From: Clostridiales bacterium
Lineage (GTDB): Bacteria; Bacillota; Clostridia; Oscillospirales; Ruminococcaceae
DNA length: 45,175 bases
Direction: 5' to 3'
NCBI GenBank assembly: GCA_012518465.1
Contig: JAAYSD010000011.1
Span: 1-45,175, forward strand
The translations under genes were made by a program, and so were the position numbers. Positions within the stretch are counted from its first letter, which is position 1. Each line of letters starts with the position of its first letter. Of this stretch, positions 25,601 to 34,321 are shown in pieces. The notes below the pieces were generated by a model. It searched no databases, was not told the origin of the DNA, and saw only the letters and a list, made by a program, of their open reading frames with translations.

Positions 25601-26539
25601 TTATATAGTCCAAAACCAAAATTCGTCCTGCTGAAATTCTGCCTTTGAGCTGTTTTTATACTGTAATTCAGGATTTTTAATGCTTACCCTAGTTTTTGAG
25701 GGAACAGTCTTTGTCACAAAAGCATTACTACCGATAGTTACGCCTCTTCCTATAATAGTATCCCCACCTAAAATAGATGCACCCGAATAGACAGTCACAT
25801 CATTTTCAAGTGTTGGATGACGTTTTACCCCTCTTAGAGTCTGTCCTCCTCTAGTGGATAAAGCACCTAAGGTAACCCCTTGGTAAATCTTTACATTGTC
25901 GCCGATTACCGTTGTTTCACCTATAACAATACCAGTTCCGTGGTCCATAAAAAAATATTTGCCAATAGTTGCTCCTGGGTGAATATCTATCCCAGTAACA
26001 GAATGTGCATACTCTGTCATAATCCTCGGTATTATCGGAACATTAAGTAAATATAATTCATGTGCTATTCTATTTACAGTAATAGCCAACAAGCCGGGAT
26101 AAGAATATATTATCTCGTCAGTGCTATAAGCAGCCGGGTCGCCATCATATGCGGCTTTAACATCGCAAGCGAGCATATCACGTAAATAATCAAGTCTTGA
26201 AAGAAAGCTTATGCATATTTCATCAGCCTTTTGTCGGATTTGCGACAAGCATTCACTTTCCCCCTCATGTATAAATACATGAACAAGCTGTTTTTTAAGA
26301 TTGTGCCTTACATTTTCAAGCATTTCGCCTACATGATATTCAATAAGTTCCCTGCTTAAATTCTGTTTTCCGAAAAATCCAGGGTATATAAGGCACATTA
26401 AGTCGTCTAATATTTCTATAATAGCCTCTTTATTAGGACGACTATCAGATTCTATCTTACTTAACAGTCCATGCTCATCATAGTTTTTAATTATTTTTTT
26501 TACAATATCCTTAATATTCTTGTCAGTTTTCTTACCCAT
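25601..26539 (-). CDS. cysE: Serine O-acetyltransferase (EpsC/CysE family)
   Basis: Acetylates serine with acetyl-CoA, the first step of cysteine synthesis. The 312-residue protein has a long helical N-terminal domain, a conserved middle (AYSTDEIIYSYPG, AVNRIAHEL-type region, reading ITVNRIAHELY), then a left-handed beta-helix of hexapeptide repeats with HPGATIGKYFFMDHGTG and VIGETTVIGDNVKIYQGVTLG. The catalytic His is in MDHGTG. It is longer than E. coli CysE, as in the EpsC group of Firmicutes. No cysK is adjacent. GGAGGAAAT precedes the ATG and a full consensus promoter lies 35 bases upstream. Confidence 0.92.
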   Translation of the reverse strand: MGKKTDKNIKDIVKKIIKNYDEHGLLSKIESDSRPNKEAIIEILDDLMCLIYPGFFGKQNLSRELIEYHVGEMLENVRHNLKKQLVHVFIHEGESECLSQIRQKADEICISFLSRLDYLRDMLACDVKAAYDGDPAAYSTDEIIYSYPGLLAITVNRIAHELYLLNVPIIPRIMTEYAHSVTGIDIHPGATIGKYFFMDHGTGIVIGETTVIGDNVKIYQGVTLGALSTRGGQTLRGVKRHPTLENDVTVYSGASILGGDTIIGRGVTIGSNAFVTKTVPSKTRVSIKNPELQYKNSSKAEFQQDEFWFWTI

Positions 26540-26573
26540 ATTTCCTCCACAAAAACACCTGACTTATAATATT

Positions 26574-26602
26574 ATTATACATGATAATAATTACTATGTC
26601 AA
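26574..26602 (-). promoter_or_regulatory. Consensus promoter of cysE with an imperfect palindrome in the spacer
   Basis: Minus strand TTGACA (26597-26602), 17 bases, TATAAT (26574-26579). The interval 26579-26599 reads as an imperfect palindrome with ACAT / ATGT ends, which could be an operator for a cysteine regulator. The operator idea is inference. Confidence 0.8.
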
Positions 26603-26974
26603 TTTTTATTAATTAGCAATCTTTTGCATTATGAAATATAGAATGAAAATAAATATATGCCCTGCAATAGATAAAATAATTAAAAATGATATGTCATGCT
26701 GACAAAAACGACAATCAGCTTGTTCTTTTACATAATAATCTAATATTGTGCCGTAACTTAACCAAATTGTAATTTGACTATTTTTATATTTTATGCTATT
26801 ATAAAGTATATGTAAAATTTTAATATAATTATTCAATGCGCTATGTTATGCTATTTAAAGTTTGTTTTTTATTATTTTCGCAAAAAACAATCTATACAAA
26901 GCGTGGTGACAAATGTTTTTTTATGCAAAGTGACGAAATTAATTTTTACTCTTTTATTTGTATTAAAAGTATGC
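26603..26974. other. AT-rich gene-free stretch between cysE and murA
   Basis: No convincing gene, repeat or structured RNA seen. A 75-codon minus-strand frame (26609-26836) has no ribosome site and looks like chance in AT-rich DNA. Confidence 0.55.
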
Positions 26975-26980
26975 TATAAT
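26975..26980 (+). promoter_or_regulatory. Extended -10 promoter of murA
   Basis: TGCTATAAT (26972-26980) with a weak -35 (TTTTAT, 26952-26957). The leader to the murA start is about 118 bases. Confidence 0.6.
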
Positions 26981-27104
26981 ATTTCAGTAATGTTTCTAAA
27001 ACTTTACGCATATTAATTTGAATTTATTTAATGATATTGACCATAATATTTTTAAGAATAAAAATGGTATCGTACTACACGATTTACCAAGAGGGAAGTG
27101 CAGC

Positions 27105-28388
27105 TTGGAAAAGTTTGTTATAAAAGGTGGTAAGCCTCTTTTAGGTGAAGTTACTATCAGTGGTGCTAAAAATGCCGCTGTTGCTATACTACCTGCGACT
27201 ATTCTCGCAGATGGGCCTTGTATTTTGGAAAATGTTCCTAGCATTAGTGATGTATCCATTACACTGCAAATAATGAGCGATATGGGCGCTAAAATAAGAA
27301 ATATAAATAAAACTACTATTGAAATAGATACCACTCATCTTATGCAAGTTCCAATTGCTTATGATCTTGCAAGAAAGATGCGTGCTTCATCATATTTTCT
27401 CGGTACTTTACTCGGCAGATTTAAAAAAGCTTGTGTGCCAATGCCAGGCGGATGTAATCTGGGAGATAGACCACTAGACCAGCATATAAAGGCTTTTGAC
27501 GCTTTAGGTGCTGATTGTAAGATAGAGCATGGTATGATTGAGGTTCATGCTGAGAAACTAACAGCTTCTCACATTTATTTTGATAAAGTAACTGTCGGGG
27601 CTACTATTAATGCAATGTTTGCAGCGGTAAAGGCTGAGGGACTTACTATTATTGAAAATGCAGCAAAAGAGCCTCATATAGTTGATGTCGCTAACTTTTT
27701 AAACTCAATGGGTGCTGATATAATGGGTGCCGGTACTGATGTTATTAAAGTTCGTGGTGTTGAAAAATTATATGGTGCTAATTACGCTATTATTCCCGAC
27801 CAAATTGAGGCGGGAACATTTATGGTAGCTGCTGCTGCTACAAGAGGGAATGTGCTTATTAAAAATGTTATCCCTAAGCACCTAGACCCTATTACATTAA
27901 AGCTTGAAAAAATCGGTGCTAAGGTTGTTATTAATGATGATAGTATTAGAGTCATTGGAAGTGATTGTTATGAAAAAACAAGCGTAAAGACAATGCCTCA
28001 TCCTGGTTTTCCCACCGATATGCAACCGCAAATGACTACTCTGCTTACTCTTGCAAATGGTACGAGCATTGTTACAGAAAGTATTTTCGATAATAGATTC
28101 AGATATGTTGATGAGCTGAGAAGAATGGGTGCAGATATTCTTGTAGATGGAAAAGTTGCCGTTGTTCAAGGAGTTGAATATTTAACAGGCGCACCGGTTA
28201 AAGCTACGGACCTTCGTGCGGGTGCTGCTGTAATGATTGCAGGACTTATCGCTCGTGGTACAACGGAAATTGAGGATATTTATCATATTGAACGTGGTTA
28301 TGAAAACATGGTAGAAAAGCTGCGTTCTATCGGTGCTGATATTACAAAAAAGATTTATTCTGATGTTTCCGTTCAAGAAGCATTGTAG
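27105..28388 (+). CDS. murA: UDP-N-acetylglucosamine 1-carboxyvinyltransferase
   Basis: Transfers enolpyruvate from PEP to UDP-GlcNAc, the first committed step of peptidoglycan synthesis. It has about 427 residues from a TTG start at 27105, chosen because GAGGGAAG (27091-27098) is correctly spaced and the translation begins MEKFVIKGGKPLLGEV, the family N-terminus. The longer frame from TTG 27018 has no ribosome site. SGAKNAAVAILP holds the substrate Lys and Asn. The active-site Cys at residue 117 is present in PMPGGCNLGDRP, so fosfomycin sensitivity is expected. walJ follows after 18 bases. Confidence 0.96.
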   Translation: MEKFVIKGGKPLLGEVTISGAKNAAVAILPATILADGPCILENVPSISDVSITLQIMSDMGAKIRNINKTTIEIDTTHLMQVPIAYDLARKMRASSYFLGTLLGRFKKACVPMPGGCNLGDRPLDQHIKAFDALGADCKIEHGMIEVHAEKLTASHIYFDKVTVGATINAMFAAVKAEGLTIIENAAKEPHIVDVANFLNSMGADIMGAGTDVIKVRGVEKLYGANYAIIPDQIEAGTFMVAAAATRGNVLIKNVIPKHLDPITLKLEKIGAKVVINDDSIRVIGSDCYEKTSVKTMPHPGFPTDMQPQMTTLLTLANGTSIVTESIFDNRFRYVDELRRMGADILVDGKVAVVQGVEYLTGAPVKATDLRAGAAVMIAGLIARGTTEIEDIYHIERGYENMVEKLRSIGADITKKIYSDVSVQEAL

Positions 28389-28406
28389 AATAATGAGAGG
28401 GACTTA

Positions 28407-29201
28407 ATGGCTATTATTGTACCTATTTGCAGCTCCAGTAAAGGAAACTGCACTTATGTAGGTGATTATGACTCAGGGATTTTAATTGATGCGGGTTGCA
28501 GCTTTCGTGCTATTTGCAAGGGGCTAGAGCTTAATTCACTTTCAATTGAAAATGTAAATGGAATTTTTATCACCCACGAGCATATCGACCATATAAGAGG
28601 ACTTAACCAGCTGACTAAGAGAACGGATATTCCAATATATGCATCAAGCATGGTGAAAGATTACTTTATTGAAAATAAAGTTTTATATAAAAATGATTTT
28701 CTTTTTTCAAGCACGGAGCAAGAAATTATTATAAACGATGAATTTCAAATAAATGCCTTCCATACTCCACACGACAGTGTCGAAAGCGTGGGGTATAAAA
28801 TTTTGTATGAAAACAAAAAAATCGGCATTTGTACAGATTTGGGAGCAGTTACTCAAGAAGTACGTGAAAGTTTGCTAGGCTGTGAAATGATATTGCTTGA
28901 GTCGAATTATGATTCTGAGTTATTGCGTACAAATACACTTTATCCATATTATTTAAAAAAGCGTATTTCATCAAATACAGGGCATTTGTCAAATGAGCTT
29001 TCATCTGAATTTCTATGTGAGCTTGTTGAAAATGGTGCTACAAGGATTTTTCTGGGGCATTTAAGTCAGGAAAACAATACTCCTAATTTAGCAAAAAAAG
29101 CTGCTGAAAAAGCACTTAAAGCAATTGGTGCGGAAAATGGCTTTGACTACATATTAGACATAGCACCTGTTATGACTAGTGGAGTAAAATTGACGGTTTA
29201 A
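28407..29201 (+). CDS. Metallo-beta-lactamase-fold hydrolase (WalJ/YycJ-like)
   Basis: 264 residues. The N-terminal PICSSSKGNCTYVG and the zinc motif FITHEHIDHIRGL match the YycJ/WalJ family, a 5'-3' DNA exonuclease-like MBL group usually linked to the WalRK cell-wall system. HTPHDSVESVGY, CTDLG and FLGHLSQENNTP supply the remaining metal ligands. Here it follows murA; no walK/walR genes are present in the window. GAGAGGGACTTA precedes the ATG. A terminator follows. Confidence 0.85.
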   Translation: MAIIVPICSSSKGNCTYVGDYDSGILIDAGCSFRAICKGLELNSLSIENVNGIFITHEHIDHIRGLNQLTKRTDIPIYASSMVKDYFIENKVLYKNDFLFSSTEQEIIINDEFQINAFHTPHDSVESVGYKILYENKKIGICTDLGAVTQEVRESLLGCEMILLESNYDSELLRTNTLYPYYLKKRISSNTGHLSNELSSEFLCELVENGATRIFLGHLSQENNTPNLAKKAAEKALKAIGAENGFDYILDIAPVMTSGVKLTV

Positions 29202-29214
29202 ATTAATATACAAT

Positions 29215-29238
29215 AAAAAGAGGGTATTCCCTCTTTTT
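29215..29238. terminator. Terminator between walJ-like gene and the exporter-like gene
   Basis: AAAAAGAGGG / CCCTCTTTTT, a perfect 10-bp stem with a TATT loop. T-runs are readable on both strands; the neighbouring genes converge. Confidence 0.92.
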
Positions 29239-29254
29239 ATGTTTATTAAGATTT

Positions 29255-30286
29255 TTAATTTATACTTTTACGTTCGCCGCTATTCCAGTAACAGTAGCTT
29301 TGCTCAATAGTCAAATCATTTGCAAATCTGTTTTTTATAAGCAAAAAATACTCCGTATCACTCATTATCTGAAACAAGACAGCCCTGTTTTCAAATTCCC
29401 CTCTGGTTTTTGGAAGCTCACTATTTCTAAAAGCTTTCATAATTCCATCAGTTTGCTTAAGTAAGGTTTCAGCATTATTACACTCGTGCAAGTGCTTTGA
29501 AATTTCCTTAAAATATTCTGCCACAATTTCTGTATGAATTTTTATATCATCGCTTATATTGAGCTTTTTTATGGAATTTAAAATACGGTACAAAATCTTT
29601 ATTTGACTCCTTCTCATATCAATATATTTTATAAAATATGTTAAATCCTGAGTGAAGGTATTATCCGCATAGCTGCGTATCTCATTTTGTGCTGATTTAA
29701 CCGTTTGCTTAAGCTCGTGCAGTGCCTTATCTGGTAAAAGAGAATTATCCCTATTTAATAAAGAATTTGATAATCCGTTGAAAATACGCTTTAGCTCTCC
29801 TTCGACTTCATTTTGAGTTTTTCTTATATTAGAAACCTTGCTTGTTAAAAACAGATTTAAAATTATTCCAAAGCCTGCTCCAATAAGAAATATCAAAAGC
29901 TCGTTAATATAAAAGCTTGCATCTAGGCGCTGTTCAATCCAAAAGTGACTAGCAAGGACGGTGTTCATAGGCAGAGCGATTTCAGCATTAAAAATTACGC
30001 ACAGCCCGCTAAAAATTAACACAAATACGCCAAAGCTCAGCACTGAAAATCCCATAAGCTTAAAAATAACAAAAACGAGTGCAAAAGTAACTGTCATAGC
30101 AGCAAATCTCTGTACAGCTGTTTTTACAGTTTCTTTTTTTGTTGTTTGTATGCTTAAAAGTGCTATTAATCCTGCCGACGCAGAATACATTAGTCCAAAA
30201 ATCTCTGCCACCCATAGTGCTAGTACAAAGCCCACAGATATTCTTATTATTTTTGTATAATCTTTTTTGAAAATGAAGTCAAACAT
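29255..30286 (-). CDS. Aromatic acid exporter family (ArAE_1/FUSC-like) membrane protein
   Basis: 343 residues. The N-terminal half has four or more hydrophobic helices (about residues 13-165) with SAGLIALLSIQTTKKET, the signature region of ArAE_1/FUSC proteins. The C-terminal half is cytoplasmic, charged and helical (ArAE_1_C-like). The family is thought to export aromatic acids, but the substrate of Gram-positive members is unknown. CGATT follows a weak GAAAGG ribosome site. It is divergent from the chromate-transporter genes. Confidence 0.8.
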   Translation of the reverse strand: MFDFIFKKDYTKIIRISVGFVLALWVAEIFGLMYSASAGLIALLSIQTTKKETVKTAVQRFAAMTVTFALVFVIFKLMGFSVLSFGVFVLIFSGLCVIFNAEIALPMNTVLASHFWIEQRLDASFYINELLIFLIGAGFGIILNLFLTSKVSNIRKTQNEVEGELKRIFNGLSNSLLNRDNSLLPDKALHELKQTVKSAQNEIRSYADNTFTQDLTYFIKYIDMRRSQIKILYRILNSIKKLNISDDIKIHTEIVAEYFKEISKHLHECNNAETLLKQTDGIMKAFRNSELPKTRGEFENRAVLFQIMSDTEYFLLIKNRFANDLTIEQSYCYWNSGERKSIN

Positions 30287-30404
30287 AATCGCCTTTCATA
30301 GTCCATTTATATTTATTAGATGTATGCATAAACAATTTATCATAGTTTTGGGATAAAAACAGTGAAAAAATCACACAATTTGTTAAATATAAATAGAAAT
30401 ACAT

Positions 30405-30432
30405 TTGATTTTTTGTATATATATGATATAAT
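30405..30432 (+). promoter_or_regulatory. Promoter of the chromate transporter pair
   Basis: TTGATT (30405-30410), 16 bases, TATAAT (30427-30432) with extended -10 TG. The transcribed leader is about 75 bases and can form a 6-bp hairpin, ACCTAT (30455-30460) / ATGGGT (30476-30481). Confidence 0.7.
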
Positions 30433-30516
30433 AATCATAGATGATTATTACAAACCTATGCGCAACGGCTTTTGATGGGTAATTATTGGAACAAAGGATT
30501 TATATAAGGAGAAGAT

Positions 30517-31146
30517 TTGGAAATAAAAGATACAATTGAAAAAACAAGTAAACTTAAAATGTATTGGGTTTTATTCTATACTTTTTTTAAGGCAAGCACA
30601 TTTACCTTTGCAGGAGGATTAGCTATTCTTCCGGCGATAAAGCATGATTTAGTGGAAAAGTACAATCTGATAACTGAAAAGGATTTTATGGAGTATGCGA
30701 CTCTTTCCCAAACCTTTCCCGGTGTTATTGTCCTTAATTTTGCAAGCCTCGTTGGCAGACATACAGCAGGTTTTTTAGGAATGATAATAGCAGGTATGGG
30801 TGCGATTTTTCCTGCATTTTTTTTAATGCTTGTCGCTACAATTCTTGCTGAAATGATACCGAAGGAAGGTGCTGTCTTAGGTGCAGTAAAAGGAATAAGA
30901 GCAGCCTCTGCCGCAATGATTTTATCTGCTGCTTTTTCACTAGGAAAATATAATATTAAAAATGCCTTTTCACTAATTATCATGATTTCAACCTTTATGT
31001 TAGCAGTATTTTTAAATGTTGAGGCGCCCTTGCTCGTTATACTTTCAGCCTTAGTCGGTTGGCTGTACAATAGGATGATACGCAATAAGCATAAAAAACA
31101 AAAACCTGAAAATAAAGAGGAGGAAAGCCAAAATGGAAATGATTAA
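30517..31146 (+). CDS. Chromate transporter, first half (short CHR)
   Basis: 209-residue polytopic membrane protein with the N-terminal CHR-family sequence FFKASTFTFAGGLAILPAI and TLSQTFPGVIVLNFASLVG. It is one half-size CHR unit that must pair with the second. It starts with TTG after AAGGAG, about 50 bases downstream of the promoter. The C-terminus is a charged cytoplasmic tail. Family proteins export or import oxyanions such as chromate; the native substrate here is unknown. Confidence 0.87.
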   Translation: MEIKDTIEKTSKLKMYWVLFYTFFKASTFTFAGGLAILPAIKHDLVEKYNLITEKDFMEYATLSQTFPGVIVLNFASLVGRHTAGFLGMIIAGMGAIFPAFFLMLVATILAEMIPKEGAVLGAVKGIRAASAAMILSAAFSLGKYNIKNAFSLIIMISTFMLAVFLNVEAPLLVILSALVGWLYNRMIRNKHKKQKPENKEEESQNGND

Positions 31147-31699
31147 GCTTTTTTTCACCTTTTTTAAATTAGGCATGCTCGGATTTGGGGGCGGCTATGC
31201 TATGCTCTCCATGATTATGACAGATGCCAGAAAGTTTTCCATCACTGCAGCACAATTCGCTGATATGAATGCGCTTGATATGGTAGTACCCGGTGCAATC
31301 GCAATAAATTCAGCAACCTATGTAGGTTACCTTCATTCAGGGTTTACTGGTGCTGTTGTAGCTACATTAGGTGTTTCAATTCCTTCATTTATAATCACTG
31401 CTTTGATGATGAGACTTTTTAAAAGATTTGAAAATAACAATTGGCTCACAGACATTCTTTCAGGAATAAAGCCTATGGCAGTAGGTCTAATTTGTGCTGC
31501 TGTGTATCAAATAGGTGCTGAAGTCCTTTTTAATGAGGGAAAGAGCTTTTCATACTTATTTTCCGACCCTCTTGGAGCTGTTTCTGTGGTAGGTGTAATT
31601 ATATTTGTTGTATCCGCTGTTGCAAATATCAAGTTTAAAGTAAACCCAATTTTAATTACTATTATCGCCGGTGCTGTTGGTGCAGTATTCCTTAAATAA
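31133..31699 (+). CDS. Chromate transporter, second half (short CHR)
   Basis: 188 residues, polytopic, with FFKLGMLGFGGGYAMLSMI and DMVVPGAIAINSATYVG, the second CHR signature. The ATG at 31133 overlaps the end of the first half by 14 bases, and GAGGAAAGCC precedes it, so the two are made together and probably form a heterodimer. Single long CHR proteins carry both halves fused. Confidence 0.87.
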   Translation: MEMIKLFFTFFKLGMLGFGGGYAMLSMIMTDARKFSITAAQFADMNALDMVVPGAIAINSATYVGYLHSGFTGAVVATLGVSIPSFIITALMMRLFKRFENNNWLTDILSGIKPMAVGLICAAVYQIGAEVLFNEGKSFSYLFSDPLGAVSVVGVIIFVVSAVANIKFKVNPILITIIAGAVGAVFLK

Positions 31700-31743
31700 A
31701 ACTTTGATAATAATTTCTATCTTTTGCAAGGGATTTAAAGCCA

Positions 31744-31771
31744 TTGACTAATATTATTTTAGAGTTATAAT
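31744..31771 (+). promoter_or_regulatory. Promoter of the DtxR-like regulator gene
   Basis: TTGACT (31744-31749), 16 bases, TATAAT (31766-31771); a second TATAAT begins at 31771. The operator at 31780-31795 covers the likely transcription start. Confidence 0.75.
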
Positions 31772-31779
31772 ATAATTGA

Positions 31780-31795
31780 GTTAGCTATGGCTAAT
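31780..31795. promoter_or_regulatory. Operator copy 1 (RTTAGC-N5-CTAAY)
   Basis: GTTAGCTATGGCTAAT, an inverted repeat at the start point of the regulator's own promoter. Expected to give autorepression. Confidence 0.7.
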
Positions 31796-31823
31796 CAATT
31801 CATACTTATCGAAAGGAAAACAA

Positions 31824-32657
31824 ATGCAGAACAAGGACTTTTTAAAGCTGAGGATAATGATTGCGATTCTCAATATGTCACAAAAGAGCAGAACAGTAAC
31901 TAATCTTGCCAGAACTCTTGCAGTTGAAAAATATTCTATCAGCAGAGCAATGTCTTCTCTCGAAAAGGAAGGGCTAATAAATAAAGCCGATGGAAGATAC
32001 GCGTCACTAACTAAAGACGGAGAAATACTGGCATATAAATATTCGCAGAGTGTAGATTCGGCGATGAATTTTTTAATCTCTTTAGGTATTGATTCATCAA
32101 TAGCCTATAAAGATGCCATGGTAATGGCACTCTGCCTTAGTGAAAGCAGTATCTCAATAATAAAGCAAAATCACCAAAAGCTAATGCTAAAGCAAAAAAT
32201 GAGCAGATTTAAAATCTTTGATGGAAGCACATTATGTGCTAACCTTGGTGATGGGGTTTATAAATGTCCTTTCTTTATGCTGGCTAGTGAAAAAGTAATA
32301 GATAAATGCCCTTTTACAAACAACATGGCTTTTGTAAATCCATGTAATCTTGTTATTTCCAACAATGTGGGAACGGTTAAACTCAAGGTGAATAATGACT
32401 ATTTAAGCTACAAAGGCATCAGAAAAAATTGCGTTTTTAATAAAATCTTTTCAGTAATGTATTTTGACGGTGAAAATTATATTGATAGCGAAAAAATAGG
32501 AAATATATTTTCTTTTCCAGCTGATAGAATAATGTTTGATACGGTGGGTAAAGACGAAAATATCAGCCTTTTAGGCAGTGTAAAGATAAAAATTATTTTT
32601 CTAGATGAAAATAACTTAAGAAAAGAACAGATAGCAATTTATACAATAGTATTTTAG
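31824..32657 (+). CDS. DtxR-like transcriptional regulator with a Cys-Pro-rich C-terminal domain
   Basis: 277 residues. Residues 5-72 form a winged helix (TVTNLARTLAVEKYSISRAMSSLEKEGLIN, then the wing SLTKDG). Residues 73-113 look like the dimerisation helix of DtxR-family iron/manganese regulators (LISLGIDSSIAYKDA), but the usual His/Cys/Glu metal ligands there are absent (DAMVMALCLSES). The C-terminal 150 residues are unlike the SH3 domain of DtxR. They contain Cys138, Cys148-Pro, Cys162-Pro, Cys174 and Cys203, and two KCPF motifs. Cys-Pro dipeptides occur in heme-regulatory motifs, so heme or metal sensing by this domain is possible. GAAAGGAAAACAA precedes the ATG. It sits beside the heme operon and carries the shared operator. 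Confidence 0.7.
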   Translation: MQNKDFLKLRIMIAILNMSQKSRTVTNLARTLAVEKYSISRAMSSLEKEGLINKADGRYASLTKDGEILAYKYSQSVDSAMNFLISLGIDSSIAYKDAMVMALCLSESSISIIKQNHQKLMLKQKMSRFKIFDGSTLCANLGDGVYKCPFFMLASEKVIDKCPFTNNMAFVNPCNLVISNNVGTVKLKVNNDYLSYKGIRKNCVFNKIFSVMYFDGENYIDSEKIGNIFSFPADRIMFDTVGKDENISLLGSVKIKIIFLDENNLRKEQIAIYTIVF

Positions 32658-32701
32658 TATATTTTCTATGTTTTGTTTAAAATGCTGTTTTTAATTCAAT
32701 T

Positions 32702-32717
32702 GTTGCTTTAAAGCAAC
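32702..32717. other. Perfect 16-bp palindrome between regulator and heme operon
   Basis: GTTGCTTTAAAGCAAC at 32702-32717, about 45 bases beyond the regulator stop. It may be a weak terminator or another protein-binding site; the T-run after it is poor. Confidence 0.4.
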
Positions 32718-32804
32718 TGTGATTTTATCGCTAAGTTAAGTAGTTTTTGACCTGATTCCATGCTTTTGGTGTTTTTTTATTGCGTTTATGCAACGAAAAT
32801 ATAC

Positions 32805-32833
32805 GTGCAAAGTATACTTTTATATGATATAAT
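32805..32833 (+). promoter_or_regulatory. Promoter of the heme uptake operon
   Basis: Extended -10 TGATATAAT (32825-32833) with a weak -35, GTGCAA (32805-32810), at 17 bases. The operator lies about 40 bases downstream in the leader. Confidence 0.65.
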
Positions 32834-32872
32834 TCATTTGATAGCACATTTGTGCTTTTTAAAACGGACAAC

Positions 32873-32888
32873 GTTAGCATTAGCTAAC
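32873..32888. promoter_or_regulatory. Operator copy 2 (perfect arms)
   Basis: GTTAGCATTAGCTAAC: arms GTTAGC / GCTAAC perfectly complementary with a 4-base centre. It lies in the 5' leader of the NEAT gene, just before the ribosome site GGAGG. Confidence 0.75.
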
Positions 32889-32905
32889 TAAAATGGAGGT
32901 ATCAT

Positions 32906-34300
32906 ATGAAAAAAAAGATTGTTACGGCAATTACAACAGTGCTTTATGCTTTTAGCTCAATAGGCATTTCAGCAATTGCTGATGAAAAGCCATCAATAGA
33001 TGACGGTAAGTATGAAGTAAAGGTTTATGGTTGGCACGAAACTAGCGATAAGCAGTCTATGATGGCATCAGCCTTATCAGAGGATGCAATAGTAGAAGTG
33101 AAAGACGGTAAAATTACTGCTGCTATTACATTTCAGCCTACTTCAATAATGGGTTTGCCGGTAAGTGGCGCTGATATATCCGAGGTTTTTCCTGAGCCTA
33201 CACAAGAAAATACTCCTGTTTTAGGAGAGGGTATCAAGGGCGATTTAAATGAAGAGGCAAAGACAAATAAGTTTACCTTTGAGCTAAGCACACTTGATTA
33301 TCCAAAGCTTAGTATGACGGTAGCTTCAATGGGAAATGCCATTATGACAATCAGACTAAAGTTTGATATGGATTCTTTATCAGAAATTGTTGATAAAACT
33401 GCTTTAGGCGAGAAAATCTCAGAGGCTGAAGAAATTTCTGCCGAAGGATATACAGAAGATAGCTACAACGCATTGTTAACAGCTATTGACAACGCAAAGG
33501 CCGTTATGGATAATGAAAATGCTAAGCAATCGGAAGTAAATGCACAAATTTCAGCACTTGAAAATGCTATATCTGCATTAACAGAGGAAGTAAATAATCG
33601 CCCTGAAATTAAAGATGGTACATATAGTGCAAAGGCAAGCTTAGTTAAGCTTAATAAAACTGATAATTCTATGGCTAGTGGTGCTATTGACAGTGAGATT
33701 AAAATTGTTGCTAAGGATGGGGTCCTCACTGCATACATTAAATTTAAAGGTCTTAATGTTGGCACTATGGAAGGCTATTTAGGCGAGCTTTACTACTATG
33801 GTGAGGATTATTCCTATGACGCACAAGCAAATAAATTTGTAGGAACAGCTAATAAGGCTGAGGTAATTTCAGTTTACAAGGACGCTGACGGAAATGTTTT
33901 CACTGACAAGTACAATGACGCTGATTCACCTTATCCTAGTGAAGTGGCTTTCCCAATTGTTGTTGATGGCGACTTTATTCCGTTAAAGGTTGTTGTTCCT
34001 GTTATGGAGAGCTTTGGTGCCGGACTTGGAACACATGATGTTTATCTAAACATTGATTGGAGCAGCCTAGCAGAAATTGAAGATGACAATGAAGAAAACC
34101 CTGCTGAAACTCCTGAAGATAAGGATACTGATAAAGACACTGATAAAGACACAGTTAAAGACACAGATAAAGACACAGATAAGAATACTGACAAAATTGA
34201 CAATGAAAAAACAGGTATCGATTCTGTTGCAATTGCAATTGCAGCAATGGCAGTAGCCGGTGCTGTATCATTTGCAGCTAAAAAACGCAAAGATTCATAA
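32906..34300 (+). CDS. Surface protein with two NEAT-like heme-binding domains
   Basis: 464 residues. A signal peptide (about 1-25) is followed by NEAT-like domain 1 (33-160), a FIVAR-like helical segment (165-228), NEAT-like domain 2 (236-390), an Asp/Thr/Lys repeat (about 404-430, DKDT units) and a C-terminal NEKTG motif with a hydrophobic helix and a Lys/Arg tail, like a sortase anchor. The NEAT domains lack the usual YxxxY pair. Each instead has a Met near the lip helix (QSMMAS, Met52/53; NSMASG, Met256) and one late in the domain (ASMGNA, Met142; PVMESFG, Met367), recalling bis-methionine heme binding in streptococcal Shr/Shp. Predicted to capture heme at the cell surface. GGAGG precedes the ATG. 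Confidence 0.85.
   Translation: MKKKIVTAITTVLYAFSSIGISAIADEKPSIDDGKYEVKVYGWHETSDKQSMMASALSEDAIVEVKDGKITAAITFQPTSIMGLPVSGADISEVFPEPTQENTPVLGEGIKGDLNEEAKTNKFTFELSTLDYPKLSMTVASMGNAIMTIRLKFDMDSLSEIVDKTALGEKISEAEEISAEGYTEDSYNALLTAIDNAKAVMDNENAKQSEVNAQISALENAISALTEEVNNRPEIKDGTYSAKASLVKLNKTDNSMASGAIDSEIKIVAKDGVLTAYIKFKGLNVGTMEGYLGELYYYGEDYSYDAQANKFVGTANKAEVISVYKDADGNVFTDKYNDADSPYPSEVAFPIVVDGDFIPLKVVVPVMESFGAGLGTHDVYLNIDWSSLAEIEDDNEENPAETPEDKDTDKDTDKDTVKDTDKDTDKNTDKIDNEKTGIDSVAIAIAAMAVAGAVSFAAKKRKDS
34120..34192 (+). repeat. In-gene 12-bp repeat array (DKDT units)
   Basis: About six copies of a 12-base unit such as GATAAAGACACT in the NEAT gene, encoding DKDT. The array can change length by slippage and acts as a spacer to the wall. 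Confidence 0.8.
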
Positions 34301-34321
34301 GATTAAGAATATAGAGGATTT

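Noticed and set aside
26609..26836. 75-codon minus-strand frame with a hydrophobic end between cysE and murA
   Set aside because: No ribosome site, no promoter fitted to it, and AT-rich DNA readily gives such hydrophobic frames.
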